DNA from: Carnobacterium viridans
GTDB taxonomy: Bacteria > Bacillota > Bacilli > Lactobacillales > Carnobacteriaceae
Direction: 5' to 3'
Assembly: GCF_900102725.1 (NCBI RefSeq)
Contig: NZ_FNJW01000008.1
Location: 1,762,501 to 1,826,500 of the forward strand
Length of the DNA: 64,000 nt
Part shown: positions 27,605 to 36,356 of the stretch, one piece after another
Numbering within the stretch: the stretch's first letter is position 1
Layout of the letters: each line of letters opens with the position of its first letter
The notes under the pieces: generated by a model
What the model was told of the DNA's origin: nothing
Databases searched by the model: none
The model's input: the letters and a program-made list of their open reading frames with translations, nothing else
Made by a program: the position numbers and the translations under genes

Positions 27605-27949
27605 ATGGACAAAAAAACTTTATATGATAGTTTTACTCAAATAGAACTTGATACGGATACTACTCTTCATCAAATTTCTAAAATTAAAAAAGAGGTTGAA
27701 ACATTGGTCGAAGAGAATGCTACTCTTCGTATTGAAAATCAACACTTGAGAGACCGGTTAAGTGATCTTGAAAAGCTGCAACGATCAGATGAGGAAGTTG
27801 TGGAACCAGAAATGAGTAAATCGCGTTTAAATCTTGAAAAATTGTATGAAGACGGATTTCATGTGTGTAATGTATTTTATGGTTCAAGAAGAGTAAATGA
27901 CGAGCCTTGCGCTTTTTGTTTAGATGTTATTTATGGCGAAAGAAGATAA
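27605..27949 (+). CDS. yabA: replication initiation control protein YabA
   Basis: YabA bridges DnaA and DnaN and limits re-initiation. The N-terminal half (about 10-65) is a Leu/Glu/Ile-rich coiled coil for tetramerisation. The C-terminal zinc-binding domain has H-x-C at HVCN and CAFC. The length of 114 aa is normal. A terminator follows, so the cluster from dnaX may end here. Confidence 0.93.
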   Translation: MDKKTLYDSFTQIELDTDTTLHQISKIKKEVETLVEENATLRIENQHLRDRLSDLEKLQRSDEEVVEPEMSKSRLNLEKLYEDGFHVCNVFYGSRRVNDEPCAFCLDVIYGERR

Positions 27950-27968
27950 CCGCGAACTGAATAAAAAA

Positions 27969-28007
27969 GACTTGTAACCGTATGGATGAAATGGCTACAA
28001 GTTTTTT
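27969..28007 (+). terminator. probable terminator after yabA
   Basis: ACTTGTA...TACAAGT stem with a GC pair inside, then TTTTTTG. The loop is rather large, so the strength is uncertain. Confidence 0.65.
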
Positions 28008-28136
28008 GTGTTTATCCTCGATTTTGATCATACAGCCGTTAGTTTAGTGGATGAGTAGTTAAAGAAGGTTCATATAAAAGACAACCGTTCCATGTTATAG
28101 TGAAATTAACTGAAAACGAAGGAGGAATTGCAGATA

Positions 28137-29123
28137 ATGAAAGCTGTATCCATTAAAAATCCAGGTGGTAGCGAAGCATTAGAGATCCAAGAAAAACCAA
28201 TTCCGGAAGCCAAAGAAGGTCAGTTGTTAGTTAAGGTTAAAGCCAGTGCTATAAATAGAACCGATATCATGACGCGCGAAAATAAACAATTGTCTAAGCC
28301 GTATCCAATATTAGGAGTGGAAGTTGCAGGGGTTGTAATTGAAAATAATAATGTGAATCATAAAGAATTGGTTCCTGGAACACGCGTTGCAGGACTAGTG
28401 AATCATGGTGGTTATGCAGAGTATGTAGCAATGCCTTCAGATCGCGCCATTATCATACCGGATAATATGAGCGATGAAGAAGCAGCAGCTATCCCAGAAG
28501 TTTTTCTAACGGCCTACCAAACCCTTTATTGGTTAGGGAATTTAAAACCAGAAGAAACGGTTTTGATTCATGCAGGAGCAAGTGGTGTAGGAACAGCGGT
28601 TATTCAGTTGGCAAAAAAGATGACCAAAGCACAAGTCATTGTTACTGCTGGTTCGGATGAGAAATTGCAGTTTTGTAAGGAACTGGGTGCAGATAAACTA
28701 ATTAATTATAAAGAAGAAGAGTTTGATCAAATCGTACTAGACTACACTAAACAAAAAGGTGTTGATTTGATACTAGATTTCATTGGGGCTTCATATTGGA
28801 AAAAGAATTTTAACAGCATAAAAACCGATGGACGATGGATTGTTATCGGCGTATTAGGTGGAGCAATAGTCGAAAATGTCAATTTAGGTATGTTATTGCA
28901 AAAACGAATCACCCTAAAAGGTACGTTGCTAACACCGAGAAGCGATGAGTATAAAGCTCAGTTAACCAATGAATTTATTGAAAATGTTATGCCTTATTTT
29001 GAAAAAAAATTAATCAAACCTATTGTAGATACTATTTTTATGCTTGAGGATGTAGCCAAAGCTCATCGTTATATGGAAGAAAGTAAAAATACAGGAAAAA
29101 TTATTTTGAAAATTAAAGAATAA
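28137..29123 (+). CDS. MDR-type NAD(P)H:quinone oxidoreductase / zinc-independent alcohol dehydrogenase
   Basis: The medium-chain dehydrogenase fold is clear. An N-terminal GroES-like domain is followed by a Rossmann domain with LIHAGASGVGTAVIQLAK (AxxGxxG, near 143-160). The cysteine zinc ligands of classical alcohol dehydrogenases are absent, which points to the quinone-oxidoreductase branch. The substrate is unknown. ATG with GGAGGA upstream gives 328 aa. It sits as an insertion between yabA and trmN6, which are usually adjacent. It has its own probable promoter region, with a terminator upstream. Confidence 0.85.
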   Translation: MKAVSIKNPGGSEALEIQEKPIPEAKEGQLLVKVKASAINRTDIMTRENKQLSKPYPILGVEVAGVVIENNNVNHKELVPGTRVAGLVNHGGYAEYVAMPSDRAIIIPDNMSDEEAAAIPEVFLTAYQTLYWLGNLKPEETVLIHAGASGVGTAVIQLAKKMTKAQVIVTAGSDEKLQFCKELGADKLINYKEEEFDQIVLDYTKQKGVDLILDFIGASYWKKNFNSIKTDGRWIVIGVLGGAIVENVNLGMLLQKRITLKGTLLTPRSDEYKAQLTNEFIENVMPYFEKKLIKPIVDTIFMLEDVAKAHRYMEESKNTGKIILKIKE

Positions 29124-29213
29124 ACGAGTCACAAATAGAAAATTACTTACAACCTGTTGGGGAAAATACTATTTTATACAGTCAAAACGAAGATAATTGA
29201 AGGAAGTGTCATA

Positions 29214-29966
29214 GTGAATCAGTGGTTACAAGGTGATGAACGGATGGATCAGTTGCTCAGTCACAACTTATCCATCATCCAGAGCCCATCAGTCTTTTCA
29301 TTTTCATTAGATGCAGTATTGTTAGCGGATTTTGCTCAACCTGCTAAACACAATCGCGCCAAAGTGGTTGATTTATGTGCAGGCAATGGAGTTGTTGGTT
29401 TATTGCTCAGTCAAAAAACAAGTAGTCCGATTATTGGAATTGAAATACAAGAAAGACTGGTTGGCATGGCAAAAAGAACGATCCAATTAAATGAACTAGA
29501 ACACCAAGTTTCTATTCTCCATGGAAATTTAAGTGACGCAACCAAGTGGATTCAAAAAGATACTGTGGATACAGTGACGTGTAACCCACCATACTTTGCT
29601 GTGGGAGAAAAAAGTATAAAAAATCCTAATTCTCATTTAGCAATTGCCAGACATGAGTTGCATACGAATTTAGATGAGGTCATGAAAGTTTCGAGCGATC
29701 TATTGAAAATGAATGGGAAAGCTTACTTTGTCCATCGTCCTGATCGATTAATTGAAATTTTGGAAACCATGAAAAAACACCGAATTGCTCCTAAAAAGAT
29801 GCGTTTGGTTTACCCTAAAGTTGGGAAAGAAGCCAATACATTGCTGATTGAAGGGATAAAAGATGGGAAAGATACAGGCTTTCGTGTTTTACCTCCGTTA
29901 TTTGTATATAGTGAGGATAACAATTATCTACCAGAAGTGAGTGCGATGCTGCATGGAATCCGTTAG
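29214..29966 (+). CDS. trmN6: tRNA1(Val) A37 N6-methyltransferase (YabB)
   Basis: This is a class I SAM methyltransferase of the YabB/TrmN6 family. It has the SAM-binding motif VVDLCAGNGVVGLLL (near 51-65) and the N6-adenine motif NPPY (near 126). The GTG start has AAGGAAG eight bases upstream; the longer frame from a TTG has no such site. The length is 250 aa. It overlaps the start of the GIY-YIG gene, and rsmI follows, giving the conserved trio. Confidence 0.92.
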   Translation: MNQWLQGDERMDQLLSHNLSIIQSPSVFSFSLDAVLLADFAQPAKHNRAKVVDLCAGNGVVGLLLSQKTSSPIIGIEIQERLVGMAKRTIQLNELEHQVSILHGNLSDATKWIQKDTVDTVTCNPPYFAVGEKSIKNPNSHLAIARHELHTNLDEVMKVSSDLLKMNGKAYFVHRPDRLIEILETMKKHRIAPKKMRLVYPKVGKEANTLLIEGIKDGKDTGFRVLPPLFVYSEDNNYLPEVSAMLHGIR

Positions 29967-30309
29967 TTACTTTTATGTCTTATATTGTCAAGATGGTAGT
30001 TTGTATGGCGGATATACGACAGATCTTGAGAGAAGAGAATCAGAGCACAATCAAGGTGTTGGGGCTAAGTATACTAAGCCCCAAACGAGAAGACCGGTAA
30101 AAATGATTTATGCAGAAGGGTACTATTCTAGAAGCGAAGCGACAAAAGCAGAATATGCTTTTAAAAAACAAACAAGGAAAAATAAACTCATTTATTTAAC
30201 CAATCAAGGAATTACGTTTCCCATTGAATCAACAAATCCTTGTTTAATAAATATGGAACAAATGAACATAAAGGAAGGTGAAAAAAATGCAGAGTCAAAA
30301 GAGTTTTGA
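29953..30309 (+). CDS. GIY-YIG domain protein, YazA/UPF0213 type
   Basis: This small single-domain GIY-YIG nuclease-fold protein starts with YFYVLYCQDGSLYGGYTTD, which holds the YV-YGG core. The Arg and Glu of the fold follow (R31-type arginine, AEYAFK). Family members of about 90 aa occur between yabB and rsmI; this one is 118 aa with a C-terminal extension. The biological role is unknown. The start overlaps trmN6 and the end overlaps rsmI, so translation is coupled. Confidence 0.88.
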   Translation: MESVSYFYVLYCQDGSLYGGYTTDLERRESEHNQGVGAKYTKPQTRRPVKMIYAEGYYSRSEATKAEYAFKKQTRKNKLIYLTNQGITFPIESTNPCLINMEQMNIKEGEKNAESKEF

Positions 30310-31165
30310 GCAATCTCAAGGTGGAAGTTTATACCTTGTCCCTACGCCTATTGGCAATTTGGAAGATATGACGTTTAGAGGAGTAAGATTGTTAAAAGAA
30401 GTGGATTTGATTGCTTCTGAAGACACACGTACAACACAAAAATTGTTGAATCACTATGAAATAAAAACTCCTCAAATCAGTTTTCATGAGCACAATACAC
30501 AAGAAAGAATCCATCAACTGATTGAAAAATTAGAAACGGGAATGATGATTGCGCAAGTAAGTGATGCAGGAATGCCTTCTATTAGTGATCCTGGTCATGA
30601 ATTAGTGGTAGCTTGTATCCAAGCTGGGATTCCAGTTATTCCTTTGCCTGGAGCAAATGCTGGACTAACAGCATTGATTGCTTCAGGGATAAGCCCTCAG
30701 CCGTTTTATTTCTTTGGCTTTTTACCGCGTAAGAAAAAAGATCAACTCTTTGCTTTAGAAGAGTTGAATCATCGCCCTGAAACGATTATTTTATATGAAT
30801 CGCCACACCGTTTAAAAGAAGTTTTGAAAAATATGTCAACCGTTTTTGGAATGAATCGCCGTATTGTTTGTTGCCGTGAATTAACGAAACGCTATGAAGA
30901 ATTTATCAGAGGAACGATTGAAGAAGCGATTGAATGGTCTATGACAAATGAAATTAGAGGCGAGTTTTGTTTAATTATTGAAGGAAATAGTGAAGGAACT
31001 CTGCTAGCAGAAGAAGACACTAGTTGGGAAGATTTATCACTAAAAGAGCATGTTGATGTAATGATAAGCGACAGAGATATTACTAGTAAAGAGGCTATTA
31101 AAGAAGTTGCTAAATTACGAGGGTTAAAAAAACAAGAAGTCTATGCAGCATTTCATGAATTTTAG
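30287..31165 (+). CDS. rsmI: 16S rRNA C1402 2'-O-methyltransferase RsmI
   Basis: RsmI methylates the ribose of C1402 in the ribosomal P site. The start of the tetrapyrrole-methylase-like fold, LYLVPTPIGNLEDMTFR, and EDTRTTQKLL are diagnostic. VSDAGMPSISDPG and PLPGANA follow in order. ATG with AAGGAAGGTG upstream gives 292 aa. It overlaps the GIY-YIG gene by 23 bases and ends the yabB-yazA-rsmI operon. Confidence 0.95.
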   Translation: MQSQKSFEQSQGGSLYLVPTPIGNLEDMTFRGVRLLKEVDLIASEDTRTTQKLLNHYEIKTPQISFHEHNTQERIHQLIEKLETGMMIAQVSDAGMPSISDPGHELVVACIQAGIPVIPLPGANAGLTALIASGISPQPFYFFGFLPRKKKDQLFALEELNHRPETIILYESPHRLKEVLKNMSTVFGMNRRIVCCRELTKRYEEFIRGTIEEAIEWSMTNEIRGEFCLIIEGNSEGTLLAEEDTSWEDLSLKEHVDVMISDRDITSKEAIKEVAKLRGLKKQEVYAAFHEF

Positions 31166-31184
31166 AGTTCTAAAAATAAGTTTA

Positions 31185-31241
31185 AAAAAGCATTTGCCTT
31201 CTTCATGGAATAGTCTTCCAGAGGAAAGCAAATGCTTTTTA
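31185..31241 (+). terminator. terminator after rsmI
   Basis: Stem AAAAAGCATTTGC / GCAAATGCTTTTT with a 30-base loop that contains a minor TGGA/TCCA hairpin. It lies just before the convergent mscL gene and is symmetric enough to serve both. Confidence 0.8.
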
Positions 31242-31280
31242 ATGCTATTAGTGCTTAAGTGCTAAGCTATTACCTAAAAC

Positions 31281-31688
31281 CTAGCTGTTACGATTTTTTT
31301 TATCTTCTGCTAATAAATCGCGAATTTCTTTAAGGTATTGTTCCGCTACCGGAATTTCAACTTCATCAACAACTTCTTCGGCTTTTTTAAATTTATTTGC
31401 AGCATTATTAATGAGTTTAATAAAGATAAAAATAACAAGTGCAATTAGAATGAAATCCACAACTGCTTGCAAGAAAGCACCATATTCTAATTTAGCGCCT
31501 CCAACTTCGATGGATAGATTTTGGATATCCGTTCCACCGGTTAAAATACCTACAAGAGGCATAATAATAAAGTTGACAAGAGCAGTAACAATGGCAGTAA
31601 AGGCAGAACCAATAACAACACCGACGGCTAAATCAAGAACATTTCCTTTGAAAGCAAATTCTTTAAATTCGTCCATAAATTTTTTCAT
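31281..31688 (-). CDS. mscL: large-conductance mechanosensitive channel MscL
   Basis: MscL is a pentameric membrane valve opened by tension during hypo-osmotic shock. The N-terminal amphipathic segment FMDEFKEFAFKGN and first helix VLDLAVGVVIGSAF are canonical. The second helix (about 68-92) and a charged cytoplasmic helix follow. The length of 135 aa is normal. The gene is alone, with a GGAGG site upstream. Confidence 0.96.
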   Translation of the reverse strand: MKKFMDEFKEFAFKGNVLDLAVGVVIGSAFTAIVTALVNFIIMPLVGILTGGTDIQNLSIEVGGAKLEYGAFLQAVVDFILIALVIFIFIKLINNAANKFKKAEEVVDEVEIPVAEQYLKEIRDLLAEDKKNRNS

Positions 31689-31925
31689 ATTTCACCTCCA
31701 TATAAGGATAAAACAAACATCTTTTAGCATTCAACTATCCTGTTCATTCATTTAACTATAACAGAAGGTTTGTTTTATTGTCAACCATCATGCAGAACAC
31801 TTCATAAAATCAAATGAAATAATGCTTAAATAATAAAATTTCACTAAATTATTTTAAATGAATGAGGAGTTAGATGAAATAAGATATAATAACAGTAAGA
31901 AAAAGTTTTACAAGGAGGAAAAGAA

Positions 31926-32786
31926 ATGAAAAAAAATTGGAGTCGTCTATTAATCATCTCTTTAAGCATGGTGGCATTAAGTGCTTGTGGAACGAATAAT
32001 GAAAATGAAGGAGCAACTTCTGAAGCAACACAATCAGAGTCTGTTGTATCAGAATCAACTGTATCGGAGTCAACTGTATCCGAATCAACATCCTCACAAG
32101 CAACAGATTCATCAACAGAAGAAGTTTCATTACAAGAAACCTATAATAAAATGTATACAGATGGATTAGCTCAGTATGATGCTGAAAAATATGATGAAGC
32201 TGCAGGTACAATTGGCCTATTGCTACAAAATGACTTATCTGAGTACAATGATATCGAAACAAAAGCTACAAGTTTAAAAGAAGACATAACGTTTGCTCAA
32301 GCCCAAAAAGCTAAAGCAGATAAAGCTACAGCGCTTATTGAAAATTCTACTTATAAAACGGAACGAACTTCTGATTTAGCTGCTGAGGAATTTACAACAG
32401 CTACAGGTAAGGATATCAAAACTGCTTCAGATGACGAAATTGGTAGTTGGTTAACAGAAAAAGACACAGCTGCTAAGAAAGCAGCAGAAGAAGCTAGTAA
32501 AGAAACCACTGAAGCAACACCGACACCTGAAGAAGAGCTGAATACAGTATTAGATAAAGTTGTTTCGATTACTGGAATATCGCCAGAAGATAATCAGTTT
32601 TATGCAACGAAAACAACGGAACAAATCTATACAATTGAAATTCGTCATTCACATGAGGTGGATGGAGTAGGAATCTCAAATATGGTGGGCATGTTCGAAT
32701 ACAATTTAGCAACAAATGAATTGAAAAAAATGGATCCATTAACAGGTGAATACTCTGTATTCACTGGAACAGATTCTACTCTTTAG
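31926..32786 (+). CDS. lipoprotein of unknown function with Ser/Glu/Thr-rich linker
   Basis: I do not recognise the family. A signal peptide ends in lipobox LSAC (cysteine near residue 21). A low-complexity linker with repeated VSEST units follows (about 37-58). A helical, TPR-like middle region (YTDGLAQYDAEKYDEAA...) comes next. A C-terminal domain of about 90 residues begins after TPTPEEE and has alternating beta-strand patterns. The linker and lipid anchor suggest a protein displayed across the cell wall. GGAGG lies seven bases upstream; a TATAAT box lies about 35 bases before the start. Confidence 0.65.
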   Translation: MKKNWSRLLIISLSMVALSACGTNNENEGATSEATQSESVVSESTVSESTVSESTSSQATDSSTEEVSLQETYNKMYTDGLAQYDAEKYDEAAGTIGLLLQNDLSEYNDIETKATSLKEDITFAQAQKAKADKATALIENSTYKTERTSDLAAEEFTTATGKDIKTASDDEIGSWLTEKDTAAKKAAEEASKETTEATPTPEEELNTVLDKVVSITGISPEDNQFYATKTTEQIYTIEIRHSHEVDGVGISNMVGMFEYNLATNELKKMDPLTGEYSVFTGTDSTL

Positions 32787-32796
32787 ATACTAAAAA

Positions 32797-32836
32797 ATAA
32801 GGAATTGAGATAACTATCTCAAGTCCTTATTTTTTT
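32797..32836. terminator. bidirectional terminator
   Basis: AATAAGGA-TTGAGATA / TATCTCAA-TCCTTATT stem, T-rich on both sides, between convergent genes; it covers the stop region of the minus-strand oxidase gene. Confidence 0.85.
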
Positions 32837-33949
32837 AATGTAATGTTCAACTGGATAGTTAGAGAGTGGTAAGTCAGTAGCTTCACCTGAGATAATTTGG
32901 CTTAACATGTGACCAATCAACGGGCCAGAAGTTAAACCTGAAGACCCTAAACCACTAGCTGTAAAAAGGTTAGGGTACTCGGGAACAACGCCAAAAAAAG
33001 GTGCAAAGTCAGACGTATAGGCTCTTGTCCCTACTCGTATTCCCGTAATGGTGGCATTTTTTAATCCAGGAGCAATATCTATCGCTTCTTCTAGCATGAG
33101 CTCTAATTTTTCTGTAGTAGGAGTTAAATCATAGCCGCCATCATTTTCATGTGTAGCTCCTACAATAATTTTTCCATTTGCGAAAGGTATGATATCCTTT
33201 TCACCATCAGGCATGATAACAGGCCAATTTGACATCTCTTCTTGTAAATGAAGTTGAATTAACTGTCCTTTTTGTGGACGAATATCAACGTTTAAACCAA
33301 GTGGAGCTAATAATTCGGGTAGCCAGGCACCAACTGCTAAAACAACAGTATCATACGTTTTAGCATGGGTTTTGGTATGGATAACATATTCACTTGAATT
33401 TGTGGAAGAAAGGGTGACTTTTTCTGAATAATACCCAAGACCATTAGATTGAGCTTGAGTGATCAGCTTTTCTGTCAATAAAGAGCCGTCAACTCGCGCA
33501 CCACCTGAAGCAAATAAAGCCGAGTCTTCAGAGTCATATAATGGGAACTTAGCTTTGATTTCTTTCGGAGATAGAAGAGCCAGTTCCCCAATCTCTGAAG
33601 CGGTTTCTAAACGTTTGAGCGCTGTTTTTTCTAACTTTTTTAATAAACCAAGATTTTTTTTAAAGACTAAAGCACCTACTTGTTGATAAATATCTGAATG
33701 AGTAAGCGATTCGCCTAAATCATCCATTAGTTGTGGATAAAAAGCAGCTCCTTTTGAAGCCAGTTGGTACCATTCTTTATTGCGCCTTTGAGATAGCCAT
33801 GGGCATATGATCCCAGCTGCAGCAGAAGTGGCTTGTCCTACACCATCGTCATAAAGAGTTACTTCATAATTTTTTTGACTAAGGTAAAATGCAGCGGTCG
33901 CGCCTACGATACCACCGCCGACTAGTGCAATTCGTTTACGTTGTGTCAT
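32819..33949 (-). CDS. FAD-dependent oxidoreductase of the DAO family (D-amino-acid oxidase/dehydrogenase-like)
   Basis: The N-terminal FAD dinucleotide motif ALVGGGIVGATAAFYL (about 8-23) and a C-terminal GLGSSGLTSGP flavin-contact motif define the DAO family. This family includes glycine oxidase and DadA. The likely reaction is oxidative deamination of a small or D-amino acid; the exact substrate is not evident. The length is 376 aa. aspA lies downstream of nothing shared: the 219-base gap to it contains only small inverted repeats (CTTGGAT/ATCCAAG near 34016 and AAAAGTG/CACTTTT near 34134). Confidence 0.82.
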   Translation of the reverse strand: MTQRKRIALVGGGIVGATAAFYLSQKNYEVTLYDDGVGQATSAAAGIICPWLSQRRNKEWYQLASKGAAFYPQLMDDLGESLTHSDIYQQVGALVFKKNLGLLKKLEKTALKRLETASEIGELALLSPKEIKAKFPLYDSEDSALFASGGARVDGSLLTEKLITQAQSNGLGYYSEKVTLSSTNSSEYVIHTKTHAKTYDTVVLAVGAWLPELLAPLGLNVDIRPQKGQLIQLHLQEEMSNWPVIMPDGEKDIIPFANGKIIVGATHENDGGYDLTPTTEKLELMLEEAIDIAPGLKNATITGIRVGTRAYTSDFAPFFGVVPEYPNLFTASGLGSSGLTSGPLIGHMLSQIISGEATDLPLSNYPVEHYIKKIRT

Positions 33950-34168
33950 TAATCCTCATCCTTTTCATTACAACCGTACTTTGCGTATAGGTATAAAAAA
34001 ATTCTTTATATCATTCTTGGATCAACTATCCAAGACCAATAAAAAGAATCATAATATGACTAAGTATAAAACAAATAGTAATTTTTATAAATGAGATTTA
34101 CTGAAAGAATGGAAAAACTTATCGTTCATTATGAAAAGTGGTCACTTTTAACGAGTATCTCAAACTAG

Positions 34169-35590
34169 TTAAACTATTATGGAGATTGGGACATGATTTG
34201 ATGAAACAATACCTTTAGCTATTTTTTCTAAATCAAGAAGTTCATTGATTTTTTCTGGTGATAGCCAATTCTTTTCAAGGAGAATATGGCGAATGGAACG
34301 TCCAGTTTGTAAAGATTCTTTTGCTAATTCACTTGCCTTTTGATAACCGATCAAAGGACAAAGAGCGGTAACGATTCCGGGACTTTGTTCAACTTGATTC
34401 CGACAGTGTGCTTCATTGGCAGTAATGCCGATAATGCAGTTATCTGTTAAGGTCATCACGGCATTTGTCAGCAGTTCTATAGAGCTGAAAAGATTCCGGA
34501 AAATAATAGGTTCAAATGGATTTAGTTCAAGTTGACCAGATTCGGCAGCCATGGTAATCGTAAGATCATTTCCTATAATTTGAAAAGCTACTTGAGAGAC
34601 GACTTCTGGAATGACCGGGTTAACTTTTCCAGGCATGATTGAAGAGCCATTTTGCATTGCGGGCAAATTGATTTCTCCGAAACCCGTTTTTGGGCCGCTA
34701 GACAATAAACGGAGGTCATGGCACATTTTAGAGAGAGTAACAGCAGCTGTTTTTACAACTCCTGAAACACGAACGAATCCATCAACGTTTTGAGTAGCAT
34801 CGTATAAATCATCAGCTTGCTGTAAGGGCAACTTCAGTTCATGGGCAAGATTTTTGGCAATTGTCGCTGAATAACCTGCTGAGGCATTAATGCTATTTCC
34901 AATAGCTGTAGCGCCAATGTTAAGAGTATACATCTCACTTGTTATCGTAGTTAACTGTTGAATGTCACGTTGAACAGCGGATTGATAGGCTTTGAAAGAA
35001 CGTCCCAAAGTTGTAGGTACAGCATCTTGCAATTGCGTTCTTCCCATTTTAATAACGTTTGAAAATTCTGTTGCTTTTCGCTCCAATGTTTTTTCTAAAG
35101 AGGTAAGAGTTGAGATGAGTTGTGGCAGCAGTTCTAAGACCGTTAGCTTTCCGGCTGTTGGAAAAACATCATTCGTTGATTGAGAACAGTTCACGTGATC
35201 ATTAGGGTGTACCAGTTCATAAGTTTCTTTTGTTCCTCCAAGAATTTCACTGGCACGGTGTGCAATAACTTCATTCATATTCATATTTGCTGAAGTTCCG
35301 GCACCTCCTTGAATAGCATCAACAATAAAATCATCTTGAAAGTGTCCCGCAATAATTTCATCACTTGCTTTACAGATAGCTTCTGCAATTGAAGCGGATA
35401 GGTTTTTTTCTTGATAATTAGTGAGTGCAGCTATTTTTTTTATGAGTGCTAATTTTTTTATGAGGATAGGATGCAGCATTTCACCAGATAAGGAAAAATT
35501 TTTTTTTGCTCTTAGAGATTGTACTCCGTAATAAGCTTCATTTGGAATGGGTAAGCTGCCGATTGAGTCAAATTCTATTCGTGTATTCAT
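34169..35590 (-). CDS. aspA: aspartate ammonia-lyase
   Basis: Aspartase converts L-aspartate to fumarate and ammonia. The fumarase/aspartase signature GSSIMPGKVNPV lies in the last third. Other conserved blocks are GGAGTSANMNMNE and SQSTNDVFPTA. These, with the overall match, favour aspartase over fumarase. ATG with GAGGAG upstream gives 473 aa; the longer frame (495 aa) adds a segment without a site. A divergent Lrp/AsnC regulator 260 bases away is a plausible controller. Confidence 0.88.
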   Translation of the reverse strand: MNTRIEFDSIGSLPIPNEAYYGVQSLRAKKNFSLSGEMLHPILIKKLALIKKIAALTNYQEKNLSASIAEAICKASDEIIAGHFQDDFIVDAIQGGAGTSANMNMNEVIAHRASEILGGTKETYELVHPNDHVNCSQSTNDVFPTAGKLTVLELLPQLISTLTSLEKTLERKATEFSNVIKMGRTQLQDAVPTTLGRSFKAYQSAVQRDIQQLTTITSEMYTLNIGATAIGNSINASAGYSATIAKNLAHELKLPLQQADDLYDATQNVDGFVRVSGVVKTAAVTLSKMCHDLRLLSSGPKTGFGEINLPAMQNGSSIMPGKVNPVIPEVVSQVAFQIIGNDLTITMAAESGQLELNPFEPIIFRNLFSSIELLTNAVMTLTDNCIIGITANEAHCRNQVEQSPGIVTALCPLIGYQKASELAKESLQTGRSIRHILLEKNWLSPEKINELLDLEKIAKGIVSSNHVPISIIV

Positions 35591-35785
35591 TTCTGTCACA
35601 CTCCTCAAATGTAGGGTAAAAGACTTTTGTAAAAATCTATTTTTAAAAGATACCATGCTGGAACCGAGGAGTAAATAGCCAAAGAATAAGAAAAAACAAA
35701 TGATTGGTATAGGTGTTTTTTAAATTAGATAATACGATATTTGACTGATTAAACTTTGTTTTATTAAGCGTAAAGTTTTTTAAGT

Positions 35786-35813
35786 TTGAAATGTCTACCT
35801 CAATCTGTATAAT
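35786..35813 (+). promoter_or_regulatory. promoter of the Lrp/AsnC regulator gene
   Basis: TTGAAA, 16 bp, TATAAT, with the start codon about 40 bases further on. The 260-base divergent region toward aspA is AT-rich and shows no other clear motif. Confidence 0.7.
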
Positions 35814-35852
35814 CTAAATAGAAAGAAAATCTTAAGAAAAGGATGGGATAAA

Positions 35853-36290
35853 ATGGATAGTATTGATAAACAGATTATTCAATTATTGGGAGATAATGCA
35901 CGAGCATCATTAAAAGAGATTGCTGCTGAAACATTTTTATCCTCTCCAGCCGTCTCTGCACGGATTGCTCGTTTAGAGAATGAAGGGATTATTACAGGCT
36001 ATTCAGCTCAAATAAATTTACATAAGTTAGGTTATCATATTACTGCGTTCATCAATTTGGAATTGAGCCCTAAGCAAAAACCAACATTTTATCCATTTGT
36101 AAAAGCGTGTCCTAATATTCTTGAATGCAATTGTGTAACCGGAGAGTACTCCATGCTTTTAAAAGTAGCTTTTCCATCTACAGTTGAGCTGGATGGGTTT
36201 ATCGGTGAATTACAGCAGTTTGGAAAAACTTATACACAGATTGTTTTTTCAACTAGCATAGAACCAAGAGGGATTCAGTTAAAAGAATAG
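35853..36290 (+). CDS. Lrp/AsnC family transcriptional regulator
   Basis: The N-terminal helix-turn-helix (DKQIIQLLGDNARASLKEIA then SSPAVSARIARLENEGII) is followed by a RAM ligand-binding domain (about 65-145). This is the standard two-domain Lrp/AsnC layout at 145 aa. The family senses amino acids. Its divergent position suggests control of aspA and perhaps of itself, which is inferred from location only. Confidence 0.88.
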   Translation: MDSIDKQIIQLLGDNARASLKEIAAETFLSSPAVSARIARLENEGIITGYSAQINLHKLGYHITAFINLELSPKQKPTFYPFVKACPNILECNCVTGEYSMLLKVAFPSTVELDGFIGELQQFGKTYTQIVFSTSIEPRGIQLKE

Positions 36291-36298
36291 AAGGACAT

Positions 36299-36341
36299 AA
36301 AAAAGATCTCGCTTTCTATGGGAAAGTGAGATCTTTTTTTA
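36299..36341. terminator. bidirectional terminator between the regulator gene and proA
   Basis: AAAAAGATCTC-CTTTC / GGAAAG-GAGATCTTTTT stem with loop TATG, flanked by A and T runs. Confidence 0.88.
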
Positions 36342-36356
36342 TTTTATGGCTAAGTT

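Noticed and set aside
34016-34150. Two small inverted repeats (CTTGGAT/ATCCAAG and AAAAGTG/CACTTTT) downstream of aspA as regulatory sites.
   Set aside because: They are short, lack T-runs long enough for clear terminators and have no recognised motif; a weak aspA terminator is the most that can be said.
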